This document shows, in pieces, positions 26,359 through 36,505 of a stretch of 64,000 bases of DNA (position 1 is its first letter; every line of letters begins with the position of its first letter). A model generated the notes under the pieces. That model was not told where the DNA came from and made no database searches. It saw only the letters and a list, made by a program, of their open reading frames with translations. This DNA is from Anaerolinea sp. (GTDB lineage Bacteria; Chloroflexota; Anaerolineae; Anaerolineales; Anaerolineaceae). The position numbers were made by a program, and so were the translations under genes. Where the stretch lies: positions 1 to 64,000 of the forward strand of contig DYEC01000003.1 in NCBI GenBank assembly GCA_020725865.1. The letters run 5' to 3'.

Positions 26359-27108
26359 ATGCTTAAAACCATCGCCAAAGTTAGCAAATTGTTATCATTA
26401 TACGATCGCGAACACACGGAATGGGGCACTCAGCAGGTAGCCCAGCGTCTTGGCATTGCTAAATCAAGCGCCCATGACTTGCTGGCTTCACTGGCTGAAG
26501 TCGGTTTTCTTACCCGGACAGATAAAGGCCGTTACACACTTGGTTGGCGGTTAGTAGCACTCGGTGAAATATTGTTGTCTACGGCTGAGATTCGTTGCCA
26601 GGCTCATCCAATAATGGAAGAAATTGCTGCTCAATATCAAGAGACCATTCATCTGGCCATTTTGGACGATACGAAAGTTGTTTATATTGATAAGCTTGAA
26701 GGAAACCAGGCTGTCCGTGTTGAGTTGACGTCCCTCGGCACGCGGCTTCACGCGCATTGCAGTGCTGTCGGCAAGGTACTGCTTGCCTACCGTCCAGTAG
26801 AAGATGTCAAACGAATCATTGCCATCGAAGGGTTGCCGCGTTTTACTCCGAATACGATCACCGATGAAGCTAAGCTGGAAGAAGCTCTCCTTAACATACG
26901 AAAGCAAGGTTACGCTTACGACCGAGAAGAAGTCCTGCTGGATTTGTGCTGTATTGGCGCACCAGTGCGTGACTACACCGGGCGCGTGGTTGCAGCCATC
27001 AGTATGTCCGTACCAACCTACCGTTTTCAACGCTCAGAGTTGACATACCGTAGAGCAATTATTTCGGCCGCTAAGCGGATCGAGGAAAAATTAGGGTACT
27101 ACGCCTGA
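26359..27108 (+). CDS. IclR-family transcriptional regulator
   Basis: A 249-aa regulator. N-terminal winged HTH (about 1-70): TQQVAQRLGIAKSSAHDLLASL with the recognition helix, then GRYTLGWRLVALG. C-terminal effector domain (about 80-249) with HLAILDDTKVVYIDKLEG, HCSAVGKVLLAY and CCIGAPVRDYTGRVVAAISMS. The only in-frame start after a stop codon is the ATG at 26359, with a weak ribosome site. Divergent from the hydratase-aldolase-dehydrogenase operon, which it probably controls; the ligand is likely an intermediate of that pathway. Confidence 0.92.
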   Translation: MLKTIAKVSKLLSLYDREHTEWGTQQVAQRLGIAKSSAHDLLASLAEVGFLTRTDKGRYTLGWRLVALGEILLSTAEIRCQAHPIMEEIAAQYQETIHLAILDDTKVVYIDKLEGNQAVRVELTSLGTRLHAHCSAVGKVLLAYRPVEDVKRIIAIEGLPRFTPNTITDEAKLEEALLNIRKQGYAYDREEVLLDLCCIGAPVRDYTGRVVAAISMSVPTYRFQRSELTYRRAIISAAKRIEEKLGYYA

Positions 27109-27317
27109 CCTTCGCAAGGGTACTTATCAACACCACCAGTAATTACCCGGTTGCTCATCAAGCATCGCTGTTTCTATCCGTAAAGTTGCAAGTACTTTCA
27201 GGGATGCAAGAACTCATGTCCTAAACAGAGATGCGAAGGCTGTTCATGTTCTGCAGGATGGTGAATAACAGCTCATCAGTCAGGACAGTGTCACCTTAGG
27301 CTGCATTAATTTTTTTA

Positions 27318-27343
27318 AGCTGGCAGAGTTCCCTCTGCCAGCT
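27318..27343. repeat. Perfect 11-bp hairpin between convergent genes
   Basis: AGCTGGCAGAG and CTCTGCCAGCT flank a 4-nt TTCC loop in the 290-bp gap between the convergent IclR and isomerase genes. A run of seven T residues (27310-27316) lies on the plus-strand 5' side only, so the usual U-run after the stem is missing in both directions. It may still end transcription with other factors. The rest of the gap shows nothing coding. Confidence 0.45.
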
Positions 27344-27398
27344 CGATATAGATGGCTTTATCCCCAAGAGATGTTTTTTAGACCAGATTCCGCGCAGT

Positions 27399-28805
27399 TC
27401 ACCCATTAGTATATGTTTCCCAACCCATGTAGGTTGTAAACGCTTCTTCCAAAGTGTGAGCTACATGTCCCATGGTAATTGCCACATGATGCTCAAAACC
27501 ATGCTCGCAAATGTGTTGTAAAAGAGCCTGCAAACCGGGGACTTGAGCCACAGCACGATGTCCAAATGTGTCCAGAGGATCATTTGTCAACAAACCTTCA
27601 CCTGCATAAGCACGTATGACTCCCCATTGATCATCTGTGCTAATACGCGCAAACGTCATCGGACCCGTTAGTGCACGCCCAGCCATCGCCCCGTAAGTAT
27701 TTTCTTCGCCCAACGTGGTACCGAGAATTGGAGCTGTCTTGATTTCCAGATCAGGGACAAGGCTCTTTGCCCAGTTTCCACAATGGAACAGAACACAACG
27801 TTCCGGATCATCTCCATAATTGTTATTCCAGTCAACCAGTGCGCTGGGGGTACCGGAAGCAAGCTGTAAGGCATACATGGAAATTGTCCCCATAATATCT
27901 GTTTCACAGGCTGATGGCATTAACCGATCGCTCATCATGCTCATCAATGTACATACATTAATACCGTAGTTCTTTTGAACTGAAGGCCAGCATTGCAGTG
28001 CACTGGCAATCAGATCATTGGCAGACATCCAATCTTCGATGACCGCCCCAAGTTTCGCCATTTGAAGCATTGAGGAAGACGGGACGCCGGCGCTTTTGGC
28101 ATAGCCCTGAATTTCGGTCAATTTTTCCCGGACACGCGGATGGTCATCCGATAACTTTTGCGCCATGCCAAAAATTTCCGAAAGATCAATTGTTGAAACA
28201 CTGATCCCATAAGCCTGCAATAGCTTTTCACTAAACCGCACCGTGTTAAAGGCGCTTGGGCGTGCCCCGATCAAACCGACTCTGGCTTTTCGCAGCCCAT
28301 TAACAACTCGGCAGACCCCAAGAAACTTCTTAAAATCATCCTTGAAGCTCTGATCCAGAGGGTGAACAGTATGTCTCGTGGTCAACGAAAAGGGAAAACC
28401 GTATTGTCGCAAATTGTTGCAGACTGAAATTTTGCCACAAAACGCATCGCGGCGTTGTTCCACGTTGAGAGCCCCCAAGTCATCTGGATAAGCCTGCACC
28501 AGAATTGGGACCTGTAAACCGGAAAGCTTTACCGTATCAGCAATACCTTTCTCATCCCCAAAATTGGGCAGTACTACCAGAATTCCTATGATCCCATCCT
28601 GGTGGCGCTTGAAAAGCTCCGCACAGGTTTTGGCATGTTCATAAGTTTCAACAGAGCCAAGAGCCGGCTCATCCTCTCCTAGCATTACCCCCTGAACACC
28701 AAATTCATTAAAGAGTTTGTCAATATCCTGGCGGGCAGCACTAATCAGATGGGTTGGAAAAAAATCACGATTGCCAAAAATAACTCCTAATGTGTGATTT
28801 CCCAT
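27399..28805 (-). CDS. L-fucose isomerase-like sugar isomerase
   Basis: A 468-aa protein of the FucI/AraA fold. Seen: an N-terminal Rossmann-like region with GVIFGNRDFFP and GILVVLPNFGDEKG, a middle VGLIGARPSAFNTVRFSEK, and a C-terminal region with CETDIMGTISMYALQLASG, DWNNNYGDDPERCVLFHCGNW and a late HHVAITMGH. These resemble the metal and substrate-binding parts of aldose-ketose isomerases. It is the last gene of the sugar operon. Which sugar it isomerises is not readable; the operon context suggests an aldose taken up by the adjacent ribose-type ABC transporter. Confidence 0.75.
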   Translation of the reverse strand: MGNHTLGVIFGNRDFFPTHLISAARQDIDKLFNEFGVQGVMLGEDEPALGSVETYEHAKTCAELFKRHQDGIIGILVVLPNFGDEKGIADTVKLSGLQVPILVQAYPDDLGALNVEQRRDAFCGKISVCNNLRQYGFPFSLTTRHTVHPLDQSFKDDFKKFLGVCRVVNGLRKARVGLIGARPSAFNTVRFSEKLLQAYGISVSTIDLSEIFGMAQKLSDDHPRVREKLTEIQGYAKSAGVPSSSMLQMAKLGAVIEDWMSANDLIASALQCWPSVQKNYGINVCTLMSMMSDRLMPSACETDIMGTISMYALQLASGTPSALVDWNNNYGDDPERCVLFHCGNWAKSLVPDLEIKTAPILGTTLGEENTYGAMAGRALTGPMTFARISTDDQWGVIRAYAGEGLLTNDPLDTFGHRAVAQVPGLQALLQHICEHGFEHHVAITMGHVAHTLEEAFTTYMGWETYTNG

Positions 28806-28834
28806 CGCGTTCTCCTCTCTGTGCTGTAATCCTG

Positions 28835-29245
28835 TTATTTTGCCAAATCAAATCCCCATGCCCCGGCAACCAGAATCACGTTGGCAAAGGGGGTGAACTC
28901 GCCAGTACGGACAACAGCCTTGGTTGAGGCGGTCAATTTTTTAAATTCAGTATGTGGCAGAGTTTCAATAGGGACATTTCCCAACAATTCCTGGATGCCT
29001 TGATAAATATGCGGGTTTCTTGTCAAAACATCCTCCGAAACATAAGCCTTCTCAACAAACATCTCAGTCAGCACCACTTCAAGGGTTTCCAGGAAACCGG
29101 GCTGTCCGCGCTTTAGCGCCAGATCAATCCTCTGTGTGCCTGAGGGAATAGGTAATCCTGCATCTGCAATGGTGATCATATCGGAATGACCAAGATGAGC
29201 TACCACTGCTGATAAAGGACCATTGATTAAGCCAGTTTTCTTCAT
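28835..29245 (-). CDS. RbsD/FucU-family sugar mutarotase
   Basis: A 136-aa D-ribose pyranase-type protein that interconverts ring forms of the imported sugar. MKKTGLINGPLSAVVAHLGHSD with the catalytic His near residue 20, then DAGLPIP, and the C-terminal RTGEFTPFANVILVAG are typical. The ATG at 29245 is preceded by GGAAAGGA; the longer frame to 29278 has no site. It lies after the attenuator-like hairpin and before the isomerase. Confidence 0.88.
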   Translation of the reverse strand: MKKTGLINGPLSAVVAHLGHSDMITIADAGLPIPSGTQRIDLALKRGQPGFLETLEVVLTEMFVEKAYVSEDVLTRNPHIYQGIQELLGNVPIETLPHTEFKKLTASTKAVVRTGEFTPFANVILVAGAWGFDLAK

Positions 29246-29296
29246 CCCATAATTTCCTTTCCGGGTGATGCATTGCAAACTTTTTGCTGTTTTTTC

Positions 29297-29366
29297 AAAA
29301 AACTCGCGGGGATACCTGCGAGAAAGCTTACGTTGTCGGCATCGGGAGCATTCCGCAGGTATCCCC
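29297..29366 (-). terminator. Attenuator-like alternative hairpins after the binding-protein gene
   Basis: Two 13-nt arms, GGGGATACCTGCG (29308-29320) and CGCAGGTATCCCC (29354-29366), are perfectly complementary across a 33-nt loop. On the minus strand a second, smaller hairpin CTCGC/GCGAG (29322-29318 with 29307-29303) uses part of the same arm and is followed immediately by six T residues (29302-29297). The two structures are mutually exclusive. This could attenuate expression of rbsD and the isomerase relative to the binding protein, or stabilise the upstream mRNA. Confidence 0.6.
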
Positions 29367-29403
29367 TATCAATTAGAGGAGATTGTTTTGATGAGCAGAA
29401 CTC

Positions 29404-30516
<1,113 letters not shown>

Positions 30517-30629
30517 TCATTCGTGTATGTATAAACCACAGACCTATCGCGCTACTTTTCCTATCTACCACCTCCGCATAAAAGAATTTATGATACGCCG
30601 TATGCATCCGCGGTATAGCTACATAGTGG

Positions 30630-31763
30630 TTAAACTTGTTCTTTGCTTTGCAACTTTTCTTTATCAGCTTCAAGCACCTCAAGTTGTTGCTGTAGCGCAA
30701 TGCGTTCTTGCATTCGGGCTTGTGCCTGATCAATAATCACTGCAAGGACAATTACCGCACCTTTGATCACTTTCTGCCAGAATGACGAAACACCAAGCAT
30801 AACCAGGCCATCCCCCAGAACACCAATCACAAACGCACCAATAAGAGTACCTCCAATACTGCCGCGCCCACCAGCGAGCGATGTGCCCCCCAAAACCACA
30901 GCGGCAATAGCATTCAGTTCAAATGTCTCACCTGTGGCTGGATGTGCCGCCACAAGCTGTGATGCAATGATCAGCCCAACCATTGCAGAGCAAAAACCGC
31001 TGATCATATAGACAATCGTTTTGGTTACTTTAATTCGAACCCCGGAAAGCTCGGCGGCTCGCTCACTGCCGCCAATGGCATACACATGCCGCCCGAAAGG
31101 CAAGCGTGTGGTAACAAAGTAAGCTACCAGAGCAAATATAATCATGATCCAGATTGAATAGTTAATGCCCAGAAAATCACCGGCACCCAGCTTTTCAAAG
31201 CCTGTGTTGCCAAACTCGGGTCTTCCCACCAGATTGGGAAATGTATAACCGTTATTACGTAAACCGGCAAAACCCCGGGCCACATATAACATCCCCAAAG
31301 TAGCGATGAACGGCGCCACATTGAACCTAGTGATCACAAACCCGCTAACCGCCCCCATTACTGTCCCCACCAAAAGAGAAATCAACATCACCATCCAGGT
31401 ATGAGGATAAACGATCACTCCCAGTTGGGGCAAAATAATCCCTTCGTTGATTAACCCACCGGCGATCATCGCTGTAAGACCGACCACCGAGCCCACAGAA
31501 AGATCAATACCGCCAGTTAGGATTACAAATGTCATACCGATAGCCAGCAACGCATTAATTGCCACATGTTTTGACATGATGATCAAATTTTCCGTGGTCA
31601 AAAATTTCGGCGAAGCCAGCGAAAACACGATGACAACCAGAATTAACGCAATGAATGCGCGCCCACGCAAAAGAAACTGCTGAATATCAGTTTTGCTAAT
31701 TCTTGTTTTTTGATGTGTAGTGGTAGAGGTGTTACTTTGAGTTGTCGTGGTTTTTTCTGCCAT
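30630..31763 (-). CDS. Sugar ABC transporter permease (RbsC-like)
   Basis: A 377-aa permease with about ten hydrophobic segments starting near residue 37 (FIALILVVIVFSLASPKFLT). The BPD_transp_2 signatures NALLAIGMTFVILTGGIDLSVGSVVGLTAM and ELNAIAAVVLGGTSLAGGRGSI are visible in part of their length. The ATG at 31763 has GGAGGG 8 nt upstream and overlaps the ATPase gene by 32 bp; an earlier in-frame start at 31850 is unlikely. The C-terminal tail is a hydrophilic helix (MQERIALQQQLEVLEADKEK). Confidence 0.93.
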   Translation of the reverse strand: MAEKTTTTQSNTSTTTHQKTRISKTDIQQFLLRGRAFIALILVVIVFSLASPKFLTTENLIIMSKHVAINALLAIGMTFVILTGGIDLSVGSVVGLTAMIAGGLINEGIILPQLGVIVYPHTWMVMLISLLVGTVMGAVSGFVITRFNVAPFIATLGMLYVARGFAGLRNNGYTFPNLVGRPEFGNTGFEKLGAGDFLGINYSIWIMIIFALVAYFVTTRLPFGRHVYAIGGSERAAELSGVRIKVTKTIVYMISGFCSAMVGLIIASQLVAAHPATGETFELNAIAAVVLGGTSLAGGRGSIGGTLIGAFVIGVLGDGLVMLGVSSFWQKVIKGAVIVLAVIIDQAQARMQERIALQQQLEVLEADKEKLQSKEQV

Positions 31764-33348
31764 TATTATTCCCTCCGCTGGATACCGCATGACCAATCGC
31801 TGAGGCTGTAACCAGCTTTTCCTCTGTGGCTTCCGCGCGATTGAACTCACCCGTGATTCTTCCTTTAGACATTACTAGAATTCGGTCGGACATTGCGAGA
31901 ATCTCTTTGAGTTCTGACGAAACAAAGATTATCCCGTAGCCTTGTTTGGCTAAACGATTAACGATTTCAAATATTTCAGATTTTGCCCCCACATCAATAC
32001 CCCGCGTTGGTTCATCCAATAAAAGAACTTTTGGCAAGGTCAATAAACCTTTTGCCACAACCACTTTCTGTTGGTTGCCGCCACTCAGTGAAGTGATCGG
32101 TTGCTGTACATTCGCAACACGGATGGAGAGGTCTTTGACCATGGAGACAGCAGCTTCTCTTTCTCTGCGCTTTGATAAAAAATAACGCGCGAGATACCGC
32201 TTCAGGCTTGCCAGTAACATATTATGTTCAACCGACAACGTAGGGACCAGCCCTTGCCCTTTACGATCCTCCGGAATAAGGATAAAACCAGAAGCAATAC
32301 GCTCAGCAACCGTGCCGGTATTAATTTCCTTTCCCATTAGCCAAATGTGACCGGAAGCCGGAGTCTTTACGCCAGCAAGGCATTCCAGCAAATCAGAACG
32401 CCCTGCCCCCATCAAGCCATATATCCCCAGAATCTCACCTTTTCTTAACTCAAAGGAAATGTGATCTAGCACGTAGCCGCCGCTGGACCGCGGTAGTGTT
32501 AGATCCTCGACTCTTAACAGCACTTCGCCAATGTCATGCTCCTGGCGGGTAAACAGCGCCGCGGGACTTCTACCCACCATCCTCTCGATAATCCATGGAA
32601 CATCAACATTTCCAACAGATTCTTCCGCTATTTTTCTGCCGTCTCTAAGCACGGTGATGTAATCACCAATTTGCAGTAATTCCTCAAGTTTGTGCGAAAT
32701 ATAAACGATGGAAACCCCGGCAGCTTTTAATTCGCGAATGACCTTGAAAAGTACTTCCACTTCCGCAGCACTCAATGCCGAAGTTGGCTCGTCCATAATC
32801 AAAATGCGCATGTTTTGGGCAATTGCTTTGGCAATTTCAACAATTTGCTGTTGTCCAATACGTAAATCGCCTACTATAGCATCTGGGTCAATCTGATGTC
32901 CCAGCCTGCGAACCAACTCAGCCGTTTGCTGATGCTGAAGTTTTTTATCGACGGCACCTCGTTTAACAACCTCGCGCGCAAGAAATATGTTGTCACTGAC
33001 ACTCAAGTTGGGGCAAAGGTTTAATTCTTGATAAATGATTCCAATGCCATAACGAGCTGCATCCAGCGGAGAATGAAGGTGAATCTCTTTGCCTTCCAGC
33101 AAAATACGCCCATGCGTTGGTTGTTCAACCCCCACCATAATTTTCATAAGCGTTGACTTGCCTGCCCCATTTTCGCCAACCAACACGTTTACCTTGCCGC
33201 GATACACGCGAAAATCCACCTTATTAAGTGCCAATGTGCCGGGGAAGACTTTGGTGATGTTTTCGGCGCGCAGAACTACGTCGTTGGTAATATCCAGAGG
33301 GGATGGAGGGGCATTAACCATATCAACAGAGATTGAACCGGCCATCAT
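31732..33348 (-). CDS. Sugar ABC transporter ATP-binding protein (RbsA/MglA-like, two ABC domains)
   Basis: A 538-aa tandem ATPase. Domain 1 Walker A GENGAGKST near residue 60, degenerate signature LRIGQQQ, Walker B ILIMDEPTSAL. Domain 2 has a degenerate Walker A (YGLMGAGRSDLL), an intact LSGGNQQK signature and LLLDEPTRGIDVG. This asymmetry is usual for the ribose/galactose class. Start ATG at 33348 (or 33345) directly after the DUF2291 stop, with GGAG just upstream. Confidence 0.94.
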   Translation of the reverse strand: MMAGSISVDMVNAPPSPLDITNDVVLRAENITKVFPGTLALNKVDFRVYRGKVNVLVGENGAGKSTLMKIMVGVEQPTHGRILLEGKEIHLHSPLDAARYGIGIIYQELNLCPNLSVSDNIFLAREVVKRGAVDKKLQHQQTAELVRRLGHQIDPDAIVGDLRIGQQQIVEIAKAIAQNMRILIMDEPTSALSAAEVEVLFKVIRELKAAGVSIVYISHKLEELLQIGDYITVLRDGRKIAEESVGNVDVPWIIERMVGRSPAALFTRQEHDIGEVLLRVEDLTLPRSSGGYVLDHISFELRKGEILGIYGLMGAGRSDLLECLAGVKTPASGHIWLMGKEINTGTVAERIASGFILIPEDRKGQGLVPTLSVEHNMLLASLKRYLARYFLSKRREREAAVSMVKDLSIRVANVQQPITSLSGGNQQKVVVAKGLLTLPKVLLLDEPTRGIDVGAKSEIFEIVNRLAKQGYGIIFVSSELKEILAMSDRILVMSKGRITGEFNRAEATEEKLVTASAIGHAVSSGGNNNGRKNHDNSK

Positions 33349-33349
33349 T

Positions 33350-34054
33350 TCACTCCACAAGGGAAATCTGAACAGGCACGATTTTGACTTCTTTGAGGTT
33401 GATATCTATCAGATTGAACGTTCGAATAGTAAACGCGCCATAAAACGTGATCTTTTTGCCTTCCAAAGCTGTCTTGTCCAGGTTCGAAAGAACCTGTTGC
33501 GTTACCCGCTTGTTGATTTCCGCCGCCACCTTGCCATACTCCGTTTGCTCTCTGAAGTCCCCAAAACTAATAAAGCCCACTGCATCCCGAACTGATGTTT
33601 CATCACTGGGTATGCGCGTTCCAATGTAAATCAAGGGCTTGATCGGTCCAGAATAACCATCAAGTTTTACTTCAATGGTGCCAATGCTTGATTTTGTGTT
33701 TACACCCACTACCTGACCAGTCCCCTTAACGGCATACACATGGGCTTCACCCACCGTGATTAATCCATACTTTTGGGCAATAGGTATCAGACTCTCTTTT
33801 GAGGCTGTTCCATTTTCATCAGGATTCATTTCGTTAAGCACTGCTGAAAGATCAGCAGATTTTTCAAGAAAGGTGGGAATGAGTTTGCTATCCCAAATGC
33901 TGTCCACGTAAGAGACCGGATCAAATTTCTCACTTTCCTTGACTTGTTCCACTTCCTGAATAGGCACTACCGTGAAAGCATAGGGCCAGATGAGATAAGT
34001 CAAACCAGCACAGAGAAGGATCAGAAAAGGAATGAGAATGATTTTTTTCTTCAT
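33350..34054 (-). CDS. DUF2291 membrane-anchored protein associated with sugar ABC transporter
   Basis: A 234-aa protein with an N-terminal membrane segment (IILIPFLILLCAGLTYLIWP) and an extracytoplasmic part. It matches what I know as DUF2291, a family found repeatedly beside ribose-type ABC transporter genes and annotated as predicted lipoprotein. Here the LILLC region is not a good lipobox, so a membrane anchor is more likely. Function unknown; its place between kinase and ATPase genes suggests an accessory transport role. Confidence 0.75.
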   Translation of the reverse strand: MKKKIILIPFLILLCAGLTYLIWPYAFTVVPIQEVEQVKESEKFDPVSYVDSIWDSKLIPTFLEKSADLSAVLNEMNPDENGTASKESLIPIAQKYGLITVGEAHVYAVKGTGQVVGVNTKSSIGTIEVKLDGYSGPIKPLIYIGTRIPSDETSVRDAVGFISFGDFREQTEYGKVAAEINKRVTQQVLSNLDKTALEGKKITFYGAFTIRTFNLIDINLKEVKIVPVQISLVE

Positions 34055-34058
34055 AATT

Positions 34059-35552
34059 TCATTTTCCGCCTGTTCCTAGGACTTGGTTTACAGCAGTCTT
34101 CCAACCTGCATACAGTGATTGAGCCCGAGAACCATCCATTTCGGGAAAGTACTCGGTTGTGCTAAACGGAAGTGCCTGTATATCTTCCAGTGAGCGAAAA
34201 ATTCCTAACCCCAACATCCCGCTCAGCGCTGCCCCGAGAGCAGATAATTCCGGCAAATTGGACGCTTTGACCTTTAGACGTGTCATATCGGCAACAAACT
34301 GCATCAGAAAGCGATTCTTCACCGCTCCACCATCAGCGTGAATCTGGCTCAGGTTCACTCCGGCATCATTCGCCATCGCGTTCAATACATCCGCCACGAT
34401 ATAGGCAATCGACTCGAGGGCTGCACGAATAATGTGTTTTTTGCTGCTGTGAGGAGTCAGTCCGGTGATAATGGCTTTTGCGCTGGGGTGCCAGTAAGGA
34501 GCGCTAAGACCAACAAACGCCGGAACGAGATAAACTCCACCATTATCTTCGAGTTCCATTGCAATGGCTTCGGTTTCCTCTGGCGACTGAATCAACCCAA
34601 GTTGGTTCTGCAACCAAGCAATCGTCGCGCCCGTGAAGTTGATAATTCCCTCAAACGCATATACGGGCTTACCATTCAATACCCAACCAATGGCAGTGAC
34701 CGCCCCAGGCGAGATGACTTTTTGCTCGCCAATATTAAGTAACACGGATGAACCGGAACCAAAGGTAACCTTAGCATTGCCGGGCAAAAAACAGCGCTGT
34801 GCGAACAATGCCGCCTGAGAGTCTCCTATCACCCCACAAATTGGAAGCTCACGGGCCAGCAAGCCTTCTACATTGGTATATCCAAAAAGGGCATTACTAT
34901 CGCGCACTTCTGGTAATGATGAGAGAGGTGCTTTAAATAATTTGCAAAGGCTCTCATCCCAAGACAAGTTGCCTATATCGAACAATAGCATCCGAGAAGC
35001 GTTTGTGGAATCGGTGGCAAACGTCTTGCCCCGCGTTAGGCGATAAATCAGATAGGCATCAATGGTTCCGATGAGAGCTTCTCCGCGAACAAGCTTACGA
35101 TGAATATCCGGCTGGCACTCAGCCAGCCATGCGATTTTGGGAGCAGAAAAATATGTGTCAATTTTTAAGCCCGTGCGCTCTCGCACCCAATCTTCATTGC
35201 CCTCAGCGATCAATCGAGAACAGATTGGTTCTCCCCTGCGACATTGCCATACCATTGCATTGTACAAGGGGACACCAGTTTGCCGATCAAATACAACTAC
35301 TGTTTCTCGCTGGTTGGTAATGCTCAACCCGGCTATGTTCTTTTGCTGATTTGGATTTCTTTCTAAAAGGTTTTGTATCGCGCCGACGGTATGACGATAA
35401 ATTTCCTCTGCATCATGCTCCACATAACCCGGCAGAGGGTAAATCTGTTGATGAGCAAGAGAAACTTTATCCAGAACTTGACCCGAGGACGAAAACAACA
35501 GTGCCTTTGTTGCTGAAGTGCTTTGATCAACCGCCAGGATTACATTGCCCAT
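34059..35552 (-). CDS. FGGY-family carbohydrate kinase (glycerol-kinase-like)
   Basis: A 497-aa kinase with the FGGY fold. The first phosphate-binding loop is LAVDQSTSATKALLF; SITNQRETVVVFDRQTG and VWQCRRGEPIC resemble glycerol kinase, while the substrate is likely a ketose given the operon. GLSAPYWHPSAKAIITGLTPHSSK and the C-terminal adenosine-binding DGGAVKNRFLMQFVADM are present. ATG at 35552 overlaps the upstream TGA (TGATG), with AGGAG 9 nt before. It probably phosphorylates the ketose made by the isomerase. Confidence 0.88.
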   Translation of the reverse strand: MGNVILAVDQSTSATKALLFSSSGQVLDKVSLAHQQIYPLPGYVEHDAEEIYRHTVGAIQNLLERNPNQQKNIAGLSITNQRETVVVFDRQTGVPLYNAMVWQCRRGEPICSRLIAEGNEDWVRERTGLKIDTYFSAPKIAWLAECQPDIHRKLVRGEALIGTIDAYLIYRLTRGKTFATDSTNASRMLLFDIGNLSWDESLCKLFKAPLSSLPEVRDSNALFGYTNVEGLLARELPICGVIGDSQAALFAQRCFLPGNAKVTFGSGSSVLLNIGEQKVISPGAVTAIGWVLNGKPVYAFEGIINFTGATIAWLQNQLGLIQSPEETEAIAMELEDNGGVYLVPAFVGLSAPYWHPSAKAIITGLTPHSSKKHIIRAALESIAYIVADVLNAMANDAGVNLSQIHADGGAVKNRFLMQFVADMTRLKVKASNLPELSALGAALSGMLGLGIFRSLEDIQALPFSTTEYFPEMDGSRAQSLYAGWKTAVNQVLGTGGK

Positions 35553-36505
35553 CACTTTATCTCCTGTTTCGAACAGAGCAGCCTGGTAGCAGTTTCCGCT
35601 AAACCCTGCGGAGTTATATTGTAATGTGCGAATATCTCCGATTGACTCCCGGTGACCATATACTCAACCGGAAATGCAACCATTTTGAATGGAACAAAAA
35701 TGCCTTTCTCAAGCAATAACGATGCCACACGGCTTCCAAGCCCCCCATTTACGCTGTGTTCTTCAACAGTCACAATTGCGCGTGACGTGCTGGCAGCTTC
35801 AAGAATGGATTCCTCGTCAAGCGGACAAAGCGTATGTACACTTATCACCCCGCTTGAAATCCCTCTTTCCGTAAGTACTCGTGTTGCCATTACCGCCGGA
35901 GCAACTGTTTCACCCGTGGCGATAAAGGTAACGTCGCTTCCCCTCGATAACACTATCGCTTTGCCAATTTGAAACACGGTATCAGGATGATGCAGATGAT
36001 AAACAGGTTTTTTGTCCAAACGAATATAAATTGGGCGCGGGTGATTCAGGGCTGCCTTAACCGTCTCTCGTGTCTCAAAATTATCTGCTGGAACCACAAT
36101 ATCGATGTTGTGAATGGCAAGTAATACCGCAAAATCGTGGAGAGAGTGATGGGTAGTTCCAAGCGCGCCATAACTTACCCCTGCACTAATGCCGATAAGT
36201 TTCACGGGCATATCCGAATAGGCAACATCATTCTTGATTTGTTCTAGTCCTCGCGCGGTTAAAAAACAGGCTGGAGAAACCGCAAATACTTTTTTCCCAG
36301 CCGCTGTTAAGCCGGCGGAAATCCCAACCAGATTTTGTTCCGCTATTCCGACTTCCACAACCTGACCCGGCAGTGTCTGGCAAAATGCGGCTAATTTGGC
36401 AGAACCCCGGGAGTCACCTGTCACAACCAGCAGATTGGGTTCCTGACGTCCCAATTCCAACAAGGTTTCTGCGAATACATCCAGATTGGGCTTACCCAGC
36501 TCCAT
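35552..36505 (-). CDS. Transketolase-like C-terminal subunit
   Basis: A 317-aa protein covering the pyrimidine-binding and C-terminal domains of transketolase. VVEVGIAEQNLVGISAGL holds the catalytic Glu that activates thiamine diphosphate; IHNIDIVVPADNFETRETVKAA and VTVEEHSVNGGLGSRVASLL follow. The ATG at 36505 has GGAGGG 7 nt upstream and overlaps the N-subunit gene by 14 bp; the frame open to 36601 is a shadow of that gene. With the partner it forms a complete enzyme. Confidence 0.92.
   Translation of the reverse strand: MELGKPNLDVFAETLLELGRQEPNLLVVTGDSRGSAKLAAFCQTLPGQVVEVGIAEQNLVGISAGLTAAGKKVFAVSPACFLTARGLEQIKNDVAYSDMPVKLIGISAGVSYGALGTTHHSLHDFAVLLAIHNIDIVVPADNFETRETVKAALNHPRPIYIRLDKKPVYHLHHPDTVFQIGKAIVLSRGSDVTFIATGETVAPAVMATRVLTERGISSGVISVHTLCPLDEESILEAASTSRAIVTVEEHSVNGGLGSRVASLLLEKGIFVPFKMVAFPVEYMVTGSQSEIFAHYNITPQGLAETATRLLCSKQEIK

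Noticed and set aside
26181-26366. 61-aa plus-strand frame upstream of the IclR gene
   Set aside because: It overlaps the palindromic promoter and the IclR start, with no ribosome site and no similarity.
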